Below, piece by piece: positions 9,173 through 17,079 of a stretch of DNA of 64,000 nt. The position numbers were made by a program, and so were the translations under genes. Under the pieces are notes generated by a model. It was not told the origin of the DNA. It saw nothing but the letters and a program-made list of their open reading frames with translations, and searched no databases. Source of the DNA: Ruminococcus flavefaciens. Its GTDB lineage: Bacteria; Bacteroidota; Bacteroidia; Bacteroidales; P3. Location of the stretch: positions 1-64,000 of the forward strand of contig JAMPAI010000012.1 in NCBI GenBank assembly GCA_023667315.1. Reading direction: 5' to 3'. Numbering within the stretch: position 1 is the stretch's first letter; each line of letters starts with the position of its first letter.

Positions 9173-10843
9173 TTAACTTTCTAATCTATGTGCCTGATAG
9201 AGAAAACGCTTGATGCTTCGCTTGGGCGTCTTTTCGAATTCCTCCATCATTATTTTTACTTTGCTGATCTGACTGTAGGCGGGCAGGGCGGCGTTCACGG
9301 CCACCCGGTTCTGTTCCATGACGGCCTGCAGCTGCGCCATATCCACGCCTGTCTTGTCGGCGGTGTCGAAGTCGGGGTATATCAGGGCTTCCAGGCGGCC
9401 GTTTCCGGCATCGATCACCAGGGATTCGGAAACGAGGTTCATGGAGTTGATCACGTCCTCGATTTCTTCGGGATAGATGTTCTGCCCGCTGGGGCCGAGA
9501 ATCATGGTCTTGCTGCGTCCCCTTATAAAGAGGTTGCCTTCGCTGTCCAGCACGCCCATGTCGCCCGTCTTCATCCATCCGTCTTCGGTAAAGGCGGCCT
9601 TGGTGGCCTCCTCGTTCTTGAAATAGCCCAGCATCACGTTGGTGCCGCGCACCTGAATCTCGCCCGGAATCTCGGCGGGCGACTCGGAGTCGATGCGGAT
9701 CTCCATGCGGGGAGCCGCCTTGCCGCAGGAATGCAGCCGGTGTTCCTCCCACGAGGCGTAGCTGATGATGGGACCGCACTCGGTCATGCCGTAGCCCACC
9801 GTGTAGGGGAACTTCATGCGCTTGAAGAAGTCTTCGGTCTCGCGGTTGAACGCGGCCCCTCCGATAATCACTTCCACGAACTTGCCCCCGAAGGCGTCCA
9901 CGAGCGTGCTGCGGATGCGGTCGGTAACCGTGGCGTCGATCACCGGCAGCTTAAGCAGCGCCTTGACGGCCGGACGTTCGATATTGGGCTGGATCTGTTT
10001 GCGGTATATCTTCTCGATAATGAGCGGAACGGCGATGATGATGTCGGGGCGCACTTCCTGGAAGGCCTCGAAAATCACCTTGGGGGAGGGGGTGCGGGTC
10101 AGGAAGTAGATGTGGGAACCCTGGCCGAACTCGTAGAGGAACTCGAAGGCCATGCCGTACATATGCGCCATGGGCAGCAGGCTCACCACGTTGGAACCCT
10201 GGGTGATGGAGGGCAGCACCTGTCTGGCGAACATGAAGTTAGACCAGAGCGTGCGGTAGGGCAGCATGACGCCCTTGCTGGCGCTGGTGGTGCCGGATGT
10301 GTAGCTGATAAGCGCCAGTTCGTCGGGCTGGTCCTGATGGAACACGATGTCTTCCTTGCCGAAAGACTTGGGATATTTCTCGCCGAACATGCGGTTCAGG
10401 TTCTCGATGGCCTCGCGGTTCCTGGGCTCGGTGGTGTGCAGCAGCTCGAAGGAGTCGATGGAGTAGATGGCGCTCAGGTGAATCATGGCGGCCGGATTGA
10501 GGTTCTCCCAGACCGCGTCGCCGGCAAAGAGCAGCTTGGCGTCGCAATGGTTCACGATATGGTGCACGCTTTCGGGCTTGAACTCGTGCAGGATGGGCAC
10601 GATGACCGCGCCGTAGCTCAATGTGGCCATGAACACCACCGCCCAGTTGGAGGAATTCTTGCCGATCAGGGCGATCTTGTCGCCTTTTTGGATGCCGGCC
10701 GCCTCGAAAAGGATATGCAGCTTGGCGATCTTGCGCGCAATCTCCTTGTACTGGAACGTGGTGCCCTTATAGTCGGTAAGGGCGGCCAGTTCCCAATTCT
10801 CCTTTATGCTGTTCTCCATTATCCGGAGAAAACTCTGTTCCAT
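9173..10843 (-). CDS. AMP-dependent synthetase, long-chain acyl-CoA ligase type
   Basis: A 556-residue adenylate-forming enzyme, probably activating fatty acids to acyl-CoA. Visible motifs are the phosphate-binding loop SYTSGTTSASKGVMLP (about residue 180), GYGMTECGP, the ATP/ribose motif GWMKTGDMG, and the hinge/lysine region RSKTMILGPSGQNIYPEEIE. The C-terminal KRSIKRFLY carries the lysine typical of the final domain. It is the first gene of the seven-gene operon, transcribed from the promoter at 10886-10918. Chain-length preference cannot be read from the sequence. Confidence 0.9.
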   Translation of the reverse strand: MEQSFLRIMENSIKENWELAALTDYKGTTFQYKEIARKIAKLHILFEAAGIQKGDKIALIGKNSSNWAVVFMATLSYGAVIVPILHEFKPESVHHIVNHCDAKLLFAGDAVWENLNPAAMIHLSAIYSIDSFELLHTTEPRNREAIENLNRMFGEKYPKSFGKEDIVFHQDQPDELALISYTSGTTSASKGVMLPYRTLWSNFMFARQVLPSITQGSNVVSLLPMAHMYGMAFEFLYEFGQGSHIYFLTRTPSPKVIFEAFQEVRPDIIIAVPLIIEKIYRKQIQPNIERPAVKALLKLPVIDATVTDRIRSTLVDAFGGKFVEVIIGGAAFNRETEDFFKRMKFPYTVGYGMTECGPIISYASWEEHRLHSCGKAAPRMEIRIDSESPAEIPGEIQVRGTNVMLGYFKNEEATKAAFTEDGWMKTGDMGVLDSEGNLFIRGRSKTMILGPSGQNIYPEEIEDVINSMNLVSESLVIDAGNGRLEALIYPDFDTADKTGVDMAQLQAVMEQNRVAVNAALPAYSQISKVKIMMEEFEKTPKRSIKRFLYQAHRLES

Positions 10844-10885
10844 GGTCGTGGGGTTGTGGGGCGTCTATTATTCCGCCCAAAATAG

Positions 10886-10918
10886 CAAAGATACAAATAA
10901 GCCGAGAGTAATGCCAAA
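10886..10918 (-). promoter_or_regulatory. promoter of the acyl-CoA ligase-alaS-lgt operon
   Basis: On the minus strand TTTG (10918-10915) is followed after 21 bases by TATCTTTG (10893-10886), an essentially perfect Bacteroidetes housekeeping promoter. It predicts a leader of about 35 bases before the ATG at 10843. No other convincing promoter lies between the following six genes, which are separated by at most 17 bases. Confidence 0.8.
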
Positions 10919-10943
10919 TTTATTTGAGCATTACCGAGGCGAT

Positions 10944-10968
10944 GTATCTTCAGCGAAGCTCAAGATAC
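10944..10968. repeat. small hairpin
   Basis: GTATCTT (10944-10950) and AAGATAC (10962-10968) form a perfect 7-bp stem with an inner AGC/GCT pairing. It directly precedes the partial palindromic element at 10969-11008. There is no clear terminator U-tract on either strand. Confidence 0.4.
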
Positions 10969-11008
10969 AAAAAGCGTTTTGGAGGGGCGATCTGCTTCGT
11001 TGCCGGCC
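10969..11008 (+). repeat. partial copy of the palindromic element (fragment C)
   Basis: This resembles the left part of the palindromic element found complete at 41119-41247: AAAGCGTTTTGGA, then GGCGATCTGC, then CGTTG. The right half and the central CGTAC hairpin are absent, so it looks like a decayed or truncated copy. It lies between the divergent promoters of the acyl-CoA ligase and glycosyltransferase genes. Confidence 0.6.
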
Positions 11009-11022
11009 TTGACACCTTTTTA

Positions 11023-11054
11023 TTTGGTGAAGATTACATCTTTTAGTACTATTG
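11023..11054 (+). promoter_or_regulatory. probable promoter of the glycosyltransferase gene
   Basis: TTTG at 11023-11026, 20 bases, then TACTATTG at 11047-11054, which differs by one base from TAnnTTTG. This leaves a leader of about 27 bases to the ATG at 11088 and supports that start over the TTG at 11052. Confidence 0.5.
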
Positions 11055-11087
11055 CACTATGGTTTCATCTGTGCAAAGTCAATCATA

Positions 11088-11795
11088 ATGGATTTGTCGG
11101 TTATTATTCCCGCCTATAACGAAGAGGGGACAATCGAGGAGGTGCTCAGGAAAATTTCGGAAACGCTCTCGGATTCTCCCTATTCGTATCAACTGATTGT
11201 GGTGGATGACGGTTCGAAAGACCGCACCGCCGAACTTGTAGAATCGTTTATCGGAAAGACGGAGTTGAAAAACGGCATGCTGTCGTTGATCCGTAAGGAA
11301 AACGGAGGAAAGGGTTCGGCCATCCGCGAAGGAATCCCCTATGCGACGGGGAAATATACGATTATCCAGGATGCCGATTTGGAATACGAGCCTGCGGATA
11401 TCGTGCGGATGATGAACCGGATGACGGCCGACCATCTGGACGTGCTTTACGGCTCCCGCTTTTTGGATAAATCGAACAAACATTCCTATATGTCGTTTTA
11501 TCTGGGCGGGCGTTTGGTTTCGTTGGCCACGAACATCCTTTATGGACAAAGGCTTACGGATGAACCTACGTGCTATAAGCTTTTTTCCACCCAACTGCTT
11601 AAATCCATCAGGCTCAATTGCACCGGTTTTGAATTTTGTCCGGAAGTAACCGCCAAAGTGGCCAAACGGGGGTATAAGATTTCTGAAATTCCGATTTCGT
11701 ACAGACCGAGAACGGTTGACGAGGGCAAGAAAATATCTTGGAAAGATGGCGTGGAGGCGCTTTGGGTATTGCTGAGATACAGATTCTGTAGATAG
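11088..11795 (+). CDS. family 2 glycosyltransferase (dolichyl-phosphate mannose synthase-like)
   Basis: A 235-residue cytosolic GT-A enzyme. It starts MDLSVIIPAYNEEGTIEEVL, has the nucleotide-binding VVDDGSKDRT and the metal-binding QDADLEYEP motif, and KENGGKGSAIREGI typical of DPM1/polyprenyl-phosphate sugar synthases. It has no C-terminal membrane segments. The family moves a sugar from a nucleotide donor to polyprenyl phosphate. The next gene is a polytopic GT39/GT-C-like protein, a class that uses polyprenyl-linked sugars, so donor synthase plus membrane transferase is a plausible pair. The donor sugar is unknown. The frame is open from TTG 11052, but ATG 11088 fits the family. Confidence 0.88.
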   Translation: MDLSVIIPAYNEEGTIEEVLRKISETLSDSPYSYQLIVVDDGSKDRTAELVESFIGKTELKNGMLSLIRKENGGKGSAIREGIPYATGKYTIIQDADLEYEPADIVRMMNRMTADHLDVLYGSRFLDKSNKHSYMSFYLGGRLVSLATNILYGQRLTDEPTCYKLFSTQLLKSIRLNCTGFEFCPEVTAKVAKRGYKISEIPISYRPRTVDEGKKISWKDGVEALWVLLRYRFCR

Positions 11796-11817
11796 TTTCA
11801 ATTATAAGTTGTACATA

Positions 11818-13422
11818 ATGAAAAAGTATCTTCCCTATATATTGTTGGTGGTTTTCACCATTTTCTTTGTTTGGATGTATGCCTATACGGTGAACCCGAA
11901 GCTGGACTTGAACGGCGACAACGCCACCTATATCCGTTTGGCACGGAATCTGGCCGACGGGCATGGCTACTGTATGCAGAATGCGGAAGGCGGGTTTACG
12001 CCTACTTCAATCTGGCCACCAGCTTATCCGTTTGTGCTTTCTTTATTTGTCCGGATGGGGGTGGATTCGTTGATGGGATTCAAGGTGCTCAATGCCGTAT
12101 TTTGCTTCCTTTCCCTTCTTTGCGTGGCGTTTTTGGTTGAAAAACTGACCAGGCAGCGTTGGCTGGCCTTTTCCGTGGCGGTATTGACGGTGATGTCGCC
12201 GCAAATGCTGAGTTTTGCGGGAATGGCCATGTCGGAGATGCTGTATATGCTGGCTACGGTCTGCACCCTGCTGGCCTTGTATCTATACGCACAACGGGAT
12301 ACCGTACGGTTTTACGCCTCGCCTTGGTTCTATGCGGCGGTGGTTTGCGCCTCGTGGGCCTATTATACCCGCACCATCGGAGCAACCATCCTTTTTACCG
12401 TTGTGGTGTTTTTCCTGTTCCGTAAGGAATGGCTGGCTTCGTTGGGGGCATTGGCCGGCATGGCAGTCTGCATCCTGCCTTGGTCGCTGCGCAACCGCGC
12501 CTACGGCTTGGGCGGAAGCCGGTATATCGCCGAAACCATGTATATCAACCCCCGCAGGCAGGAAGAGGGGGTGATGGATAGTTTCGGACTGTGGTGGGAC
12601 AGAATCAGCACCAATATTCAGGATATATTCCTGGACGGATTTAGGGAGATACTTTTCCCGTTCTCGCATGTTTCAGGCAATTTCGGAATTATTCTTGTCG
12701 GCATATTGATTGTGGCGGTTTGTGTAATCGGTGCCTGGAATGCCGGCAAGATGCGCTGGGCGTTGATAGGCTATTTTGTAGCCACGGCCGGTTTTTTGTC
12801 GATATGGTATGGAGGCCACGGCACCCGCTACATAACGCCGCTTATACCCTTGATATTCGCGCTGTTCTATATGGGAGTCTGGTCGATATACGCCTATGGA
12901 AAGCATAGAAGGCAGGCCCACCGTGCCATGACGTTGAACCGCAAGGGCGGGGCAGGGCAAGCGGCTTCCGTACGGAAAGACCATTCTCTTTTGCCGCTGT
13001 TACTCTTGGTTCTCCTGTTGCCGATGGGCAAGCCGGTAGCCGAATTGCATGTGCAGAGCAAAAAGCCTTATCCCCCCGCTTATTTCAACTATTTCTCGAT
13101 AGCGGCCTCGATGAACGCTTCCTATCCCGAAGGCACGGTGGTCTGCTGCCGTAAGCCGGAGTTGTTCTCGTATTTTGCGCCAAAAATCCACACTACCGGA
13201 TATGCGTGGACCATGGATCAGGATGAACTGGTTCGGGGTTTGTTGAGAAACAAGACCGAATATGTGGTGTTGGAACAGTTGGGATATTCTTCCACGGCCC
13301 GCTATCTATATCCCGCCATTCAGAAATACCCGCAGTTCTTTTCGCTGGTGTATCATCTGCAGAATCCAGATACCTATCTGTTCCGCTTCGAACGAAAGGC
13401 GGCCGAAAAACATTTTGAATAA
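11818..13422 (+). CDS. polytopic membrane glycosyltransferase-like protein (GT-C fold, GT39/ArnT-like)
   Basis: A 534-residue protein with a first membrane helix (YILLVVFTIFFVWMYAYTV), then a periplasmic loop with an acidic motif (LNGDNATYIRLARNLADGHG) in the position of the catalytic loop of GT-C enzymes. About nine further helices and a soluble C-terminal domain follow. It begins 22 bases after the family 2 glycosyltransferase. The pair probably attaches a sugar from a lipid-linked donor to an envelope acceptor; this is inferred from fold and context. ATG 11818 is preferred to the TTG at 11809. Confidence 0.75.
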   Translation: MKKYLPYILLVVFTIFFVWMYAYTVNPKLDLNGDNATYIRLARNLADGHGYCMQNAEGGFTPTSIWPPAYPFVLSLFVRMGVDSLMGFKVLNAVFCFLSLLCVAFLVEKLTRQRWLAFSVAVLTVMSPQMLSFAGMAMSEMLYMLATVCTLLALYLYAQRDTVRFYASPWFYAAVVCASWAYYTRTIGATILFTVVVFFLFRKEWLASLGALAGMAVCILPWSLRNRAYGLGGSRYIAETMYINPRRQEEGVMDSFGLWWDRISTNIQDIFLDGFREILFPFSHVSGNFGIILVGILIVAVCVIGAWNAGKMRWALIGYFVATAGFLSIWYGGHGTRYITPLIPLIFALFYMGVWSIYAYGKHRRQAHRAMTLNRKGGAGQAASVRKDHSLLPLLLLVLLLPMGKPVAELHVQSKKPYPPAYFNYFSIAASMNASYPEGTVVCCRKPELFSYFAPKIHTTGYAWTMDQDELVRGLLRNKTEYVVLEQLGYSSTARYLYPAIQKYPQFFSLVYHLQNPDTYLFRFERKAAEKHFE

Positions 13423-13439
13423 TCCCGGCGCAAAAAACG

Positions 13440-13447
13440 TACATTTA
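13440..13447 (+). promoter_or_regulatory. possible -7 element before the glycosylase gene
   Basis: TACATTTA at 13440-13447, one base from consensus, 19 bases before the ATG at 13467. No matching upstream TTTG was found. Confidence 0.35.
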
Positions 13448-13466
13448 CGGACTTTTTGATCGGCCT

Positions 13467-13952
13467 ATGGACTACAAGTTTTCGTTTGAGCCCTTGGCGG
13501 GGAAAGAGGCCCGCGTGCTGGTGCTCGGTTCCATTCCGGGCGACCGTTCGCTGGAGCTGAACGAGTATTACGGGCATCCTCAGAACCGTTTTTGGCGGAT
13601 GCTGGCCTGCCTATGTAATGAAACTATGCCGGGTACGTATCCCGAAAAGAAAGAACTTCTGCTAAGGAACGGCATCGCGCTGTGGGATGTGGCGCACAAG
13701 GCGGTGCGTCCGGGCAGCATGGACAGCGATATCCGCAACGAGGCTCCCAACGACATTCCCGCCCTGATGGCCTCTTTACCCAACCTGCACACGGTGGCGT
13801 TCAACGGCAAGACCGCCGAAAAGCTGTACGACAAATATTTTTCCCGCCTGCCGGGTATCCGCTACCTCCCGATGCCCAGCACCAGCCCCGCCAACGCCCG
13901 GTTCACCTTGGATAAATTATGTGCCTGCTGGGGGCAGATGTTGCAGCGATGA
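13467..13952 (+). CDS. DNA-deoxyinosine (hypoxanthine) glycosylase, uracil-DNA glycosylase superfamily
   Basis: A 161-residue base-excision repair enzyme. The N-terminal motif VLVLGSIPGDRSLELNEYYG followed by HPQNRFW is diagnostic of the family that removes hypoxanthine (and sometimes uracil) from DNA. The C-terminal active-site-like LPMPSTSPANA matches the second superfamily motif. Length is typical. It ends three bases before the stop of the convergent membrane protein gene. Enzyme specificity is inferred from the signature. Confidence 0.88.
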   Translation: MDYKFSFEPLAGKEARVLVLGSIPGDRSLELNEYYGHPQNRFWRMLACLCNETMPGTYPEKKELLLRNGIALWDVAHKAVRPGSMDSDIRNEAPNDIPALMASLPNLHTVAFNGKTAEKLYDKYFSRLPGIRYLPMPSTSPANARFTLDKLCACWGQMLQR

Positions 13953-13955
13953 GAA

Positions 13956-14726
13956 TCACTCGCCCTTGCGGTAGATGAAGCGGGCCAGGCCGTAGAGGGA
14001 GCGGCGGAAACCAGGGCGGTGCGCCAGCAGATGGCGGAACCAGCCGATATGCTTGCCGGTAAAACGCACCACGATACCCACGTAGAACATGGCGAAGAGC
14101 GTCCCCACGCCCACGATATGCCATTGCCACGACCCGAAGAACCCATAGCAGGCCACCACGCCGAGCAGCACCAACGCGATATCCACACATATCTTAACCT
14201 TCGGGAATTCGAAGCCCGTTACCCGGCTCACCGCCACCGGAAAGCCTTCGCCGGGCATGGTGACGCTGCCGCAGCACACCTCGAGCGCGATGCCGACACC
14301 CAGTATCGTGCAGCCGACCACCTGCGATACAATCTGCTGCCAGAGAACAGCCGGGGCGAGCCATACGGTAAGCAGCATGCAGAGGTCGATCAGCGTTCCG
14401 AACAGGAAACCTATCACCAGCTGGAACAGCTGTACCCACTCGAACCGCTTCCTGAGCACCAGAATCTGCCCGAGAACCAGCACGAAATTCATGATATAGG
14501 TGTATTGTCCGATGGTGAGGGCCGACACCATACCCAACTTGCCCGCGCTCTCGAACACATAGGGCAGCACGCTGATAACGCTCGAACCCAACATGGAGCG
14601 CACGCACACGGCCACGCCCAAGGTCATGATAAAAAGGGATATCAGCAGCAGGAAATGCTGCCAGCAAAAGGAAATGACTTTCTTGCGCCGCGACTTGAAA
14701 TCGGCATCAGAATGAACAGGCTGCAT
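13956..14726 (-). CDS. YczE/YyaS/YitT-like integral membrane protein
   Basis: A 256-residue membrane protein with about five helices (FLLLISLFIMTLGVAVCV, GQYTYIMNFVLVLGQILVL, LFQLVIGFLFGTLIDLCMLL and two more) and conserved-looking GVGIALEVCCGSVTMPGEGF and RVTGFEFPKVKICVDI segments, as in the uncharacterised YczE/YitT families. Function is unknown. A longer start at 14777 is possible, but it would overlap the promoter seen at 14765-14795; ATG at 14726 leaves a normal leader. Confidence 0.7.
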   Translation of the reverse strand: MQPVHSDADFKSRRKKVISFCWQHFLLLISLFIMTLGVAVCVRSMLGSSVISVLPYVFESAGKLGMVSALTIGQYTYIMNFVLVLGQILVLRKRFEWVQLFQLVIGFLFGTLIDLCMLLTVWLAPAVLWQQIVSQVVGCTILGVGIALEVCCGSVTMPGEGFPVAVSRVTGFEFPKVKICVDIALVLLGVVACYGFFGSWQWHIVGVGTLFAMFYVGIVVRFTGKHIGWFRHLLAHRPGFRRSLYGLARFIYRKGE

Positions 14727-14764
14727 ATCAAAACTTTTTCCGGAATCACCCGTAGAATGAAGCG

Positions 14765-14795
14765 CGAATTTATACAAGCAGAAAGAAAAATCAAA
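14765..14795 (-). promoter_or_regulatory. probable promoter of the YitT/YczE-like gene
   Basis: On the minus strand TTTG (14795-14792), 19 bases, then TAAATTCG (14772-14765), one base from consensus. This places transcription start near 14758 and supports the ATG at 14726. The TTTG lies in the U-tract of the preceding terminator. Confidence 0.5.
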
Positions 14796-14826
14796 AAAGA
14801 ACGCCCCGGAAAAATCCGAGGCGTTC
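14793..14826 (-). terminator. second intrinsic terminator downstream of rpsA
   Basis: Minus-strand hairpin with a 12-bp stem (GAACGCCTCGGA against TCCGGGGCGTTC, one U-G wobble), a four-base loop and a run of six U. It is a duplicate of the terminator at 14939-14972. Confidence 0.8.
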
Positions 14827-14862
14827 TATGCAGGTGAGGTAAAATTGATTTTGGGCGGTGAG
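14793..14862 (-). repeat. direct repeat, copy 2 of terminator plus palindrome arm
   Basis: About 70 bp nearly identical to 14940-15008: terminator hairpin, spacer TATGCAGGTGAGG and the arm GTAAAATTGATTTTGG. The two copies differ by one A in the loop and one G/A. The unit, including part of the palindromic element arm, has been duplicated; the 77 bases between the copies (14863-14939) show no gene. Confidence 0.85.
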
Positions 14863-14938
14863 GTAAATCACGAACCCAAAATCGAAGGAATAAAAAGTGT
14901 TGAGAGTGTGAGCCACAAGACGAGAATCCCAAGCCAGC

Positions 14939-14972
14939 AAAAAAAGAACGCCCCGGAAAATCCGAGGCGTTC
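14939..14972 (-). terminator. first intrinsic terminator downstream of rpsA
   Basis: Minus-strand hairpin GAACGCCTCGGA / TCCGGGGCGTTC with a three-base loop followed by seven U. On the plus strand the stem has a C-A mismatch that becomes a U-G pair in minus-strand RNA, so it is oriented for rpsA. Confidence 0.85.
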
Positions 14973-15008
14973 TATGCAGGTGGGGTAAAATTGATTTTGG
15001 GCGGTGAG
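14940..15008 (-). repeat. direct repeat, copy 1 of terminator plus palindrome arm
   Basis: Partner of the repeat at 14793-14862. This copy adjoins the complete palindromic element and is probably the source copy. Confidence 0.8.
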
Positions 15009-15111
15009 ATGCGACCCGCAGGCCGAAGGTGGTGAGGGAGCGTACTGATGTACGTGACCGAACCTACCGAGGACTGCGGGGAAGCAGATTACCGTCCAAA
15101 ATCAATTTTAC
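14985..15111 (-). repeat. palindromic element, complete copy A (3' end of rpsA)
   Basis: Perfect 16-bp outer arms (14985-15000 and 15096-15111) enclose about 95 bp. Read on the minus strand it shares with copy B at 41119-41247 the blocks TTTTGGACGG, ATCTGC, GGTCACGTAC, GTACGCTCCC, GCATCTCACC and CCAAAA in the same order and spacing. The centre is a CGTAC / GTACG hairpin with a four-base loop. The rpsA stop codon (15108-15110) lies inside the outer arm, so the arm contains gene-specific sequence (AAGTAAAATTGA) that is repeated in inverted orientation on the far side. Confidence 0.85.
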
Positions 15112-16919
15112 TTGTTCTTTTCGGCGGCTTCCATCGCGTCCTTCAAGTTCGAAAGCGCCTCAATATCCCCCAACGTCGTCTTTTCGGACGAATCGTTGAG
15201 TTTCTTGACGGCCTTGGCGGTGTTGTCGGCGTTCTTACGGTTTTCGTTTTCCGTCTTGGCGCGTTCTTCAGCCGCTTCTTCCTGGTGGATACGCATGTGG
15301 GAAACCACAATACGCTTGTTTTCCTTGCTGAACTCGATTACCTTGAAGTCGGCCTGTTCCTCAACCTTAAGGTTGGAACCGTCGGCCTTCACCATGTGGC
15401 GGTTGGGGCAGAAGCCTTCCACGCCGTAAGGCAGAACGATAACGCCGCCCTTGTCGTTGGCCGAGGCAACCGTACCCTTCTGGATGCTGCCCACGGAGAA
15501 CAAGGTTTCGTAAACGTCCCAGGGATTTTCTTCGAGTTGCTTGTGGCCGAGGCTCAAGCGACGGTTTTCAACATCGATATCCAATACGATGACGTTGATC
15601 TTTTCGCCGATCTTGGTGAATTCGGCCGGGTGCTTGATCTTCTTGGACCAGCTCAGGTCGGAGATATGGATCAGGCCGTCGATGCCTTCTTCCAGTTCCA
15701 CGAAAATACCGAAGTTGGTGAAGTTGCGCACCGTAGCCGTGTGACGCGAGCTGACCGGGTATTTTTCGGCGATGTGCTGCCAGGGATCAGGCGTAAGCTG
15801 CTTGATACCGAGCGACATCTTGCGTTCGTCGCGGTCGAGGGTCAGGATAACGGCTTCCACTTCGTCGCCCACCTTAAGGAATTCCTGAGCCGAACGCAGG
15901 TGCTGCGACCAGGACATTTCCGAAACGTGGATAAGGCCTTCCACACCGGGAATGATTTCCACGAAAGCGCCGTAGTCGGCCAAAACGACCACCTTGCCCT
16001 TTACCTTGTCGCCCACCTTCAACTCGGGGTCGAGCGAATCCCAGGGATGCGGGGTCAGCTGCTTGAGACCGAGCGCGATACGTTTCTTGTTTTCGTCGAA
16101 ATCCAAGATAACCACGTTGATCTTTTCGTCCAGCTTCACCACTTCTTCGGGGTGGTTTACGCGGCCCCAACTCAAGTCGGTGATGTGGATCAAGCCATCT
16201 ACGCCGCCCAAATCGACGAACACACCGTAGGAGGTGATGTTCTTGACGGTGCCTTCCAGAACCTGTCCCTTTTCGAGCTTGGACATGATTTCGGCCTTCT
16301 GCTGTTCGATTTCGTCTTCGATAAGCGCCTTGTGCGAAACCACCACGTTCTTGTATTCGTGATTGATCTTCACAACCTTGAATTCCATCGTCTTGTTTAC
16401 GAACACATCGTAGTCGCGGATGGGCTTCACGTCGATCTGGGAACCGGGCAGGAAGGATTCGATGCCGAATACGTCCACAATCAAGCCGCCTTTGGTACGG
16501 CTCTTAACGTAACCGTTGATGATTTCCTGATTGTCGTAGGCTTCGTTGATGCGTTCCCAAGACTTGAGGATGCGCGCTTTCTTGTGGGAGAGCACCAATT
16601 GACCGGTGGCGTCTTCCTGGCTTTCCACATAGACTTCCACCTTGTCGCCGGGCTTGAGGTCGGGATTGTAGCGGAATTCGGAAACGGGAATGATGCCGTC
16701 GGACTTGTAGCCGATGTTCACCACCACTTCGCGGTTGTTCTTGGAAACGACAAAGCCTTCTATAACCTGTTGGTCGGCAATTTGTTTGAGCGTATTGCCA
16801 TACTGTTCGTCAAGCGGGCTCTGATTGGCGTCCTTTTCTTTTTCCTTTTTGATCTGGTGATGAGAAAGGGAATCCCAATCGAATTCTTCGATTCCTGTTT
16901 TAGCAAATTCGTTTGCCAT
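15108..16919 (-). CDS. rpsA: 30S ribosomal protein S1
   Basis: A 603-residue protein made of consecutive S1 RNA-binding domains, recognisable by repeated motifs such as GFVVSKNNREVVVNIGYKSD, GYVKSRTKGGLIVDV, GTVKNITSYGVFVDLGG and VRNFTNFGIFVELEEGIDGL, each with HISDLSW or similar. S1 helps load mRNA on the ribosome. Six repeats and a charged C-terminal tail (EEAAEERAKTENENRKNADN) fit a typical Bacteroidetes S1. The start at 16919 (MANEFAKTGIEEFDWDSL) is chosen over an upstream in-frame ATG at 16940. The leader is about 120 bases, which would allow the autogenous control known for S1 in other bacteria. Confidence 0.95.
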   Translation of the reverse strand: MANEFAKTGIEEFDWDSLSHHQIKKEKEKDANQSPLDEQYGNTLKQIADQQVIEGFVVSKNNREVVVNIGYKSDGIIPVSEFRYNPDLKPGDKVEVYVESQEDATGQLVLSHKKARILKSWERINEAYDNQEIINGYVKSRTKGGLIVDVFGIESFLPGSQIDVKPIRDYDVFVNKTMEFKVVKINHEYKNVVVSHKALIEDEIEQQKAEIMSKLEKGQVLEGTVKNITSYGVFVDLGGVDGLIHITDLSWGRVNHPEEVVKLDEKINVVILDFDENKKRIALGLKQLTPHPWDSLDPELKVGDKVKGKVVVLADYGAFVEIIPGVEGLIHVSEMSWSQHLRSAQEFLKVGDEVEAVILTLDRDERKMSLGIKQLTPDPWQHIAEKYPVSSRHTATVRNFTNFGIFVELEEGIDGLIHISDLSWSKKIKHPAEFTKIGEKINVIVLDIDVENRRLSLGHKQLEENPWDVYETLFSVGSIQKGTVASANDKGGVIVLPYGVEGFCPNRHMVKADGSNLKVEEQADFKVIEFSKENKRIVVSHMRIHQEEAAEERAKTENENRKNADNTAKAVKKLNDSSEKTTLGDIEALSNLKDAMEAAEKNK

Positions 16920-17040
16920 TAGGGTAAAAAATTGCGACATGCCTGGCGCGGAATCCGGTGCACGTTCGGCAGCCTGTGTTGTTTAATTGGTTAATTGTGA
17001 ACCCGTACCGGATCCGAAACCACGGGCTCGTAAAGGGTCG

Positions 17041-17048
17041 CAAATGTA
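17041..17048 (-). promoter_or_regulatory. -7 promoter element of rpsA
   Basis: Minus-strand TACATTTG, a perfect -7 match, about 120 bases before the rpsA start. A TTTG lies only 15 bases upstream rather than 19-21, so the upstream element is uncertain. It sits about 30 bases beyond the stop of the RND gene on the same strand. Confidence 0.6.
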
Positions 17049-17079
17049 ATAAATTTATTGATACAAAACACGATAATAT

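Noticed and set aside
6892-9213. Long antisense open frame (773 codons) over alaS
   Set aside because: It is the complement of a certain alaS gene in GC-rich DNA; the translation is low-complexity His/Val/Gly-rich without domains or plausible start.
15048-16922. Long antisense open frame over rpsA (624 codons)
   Set aside because: It is complementary to the S1 repeats and has no recognisable domain; it also starts inside the palindromic element.
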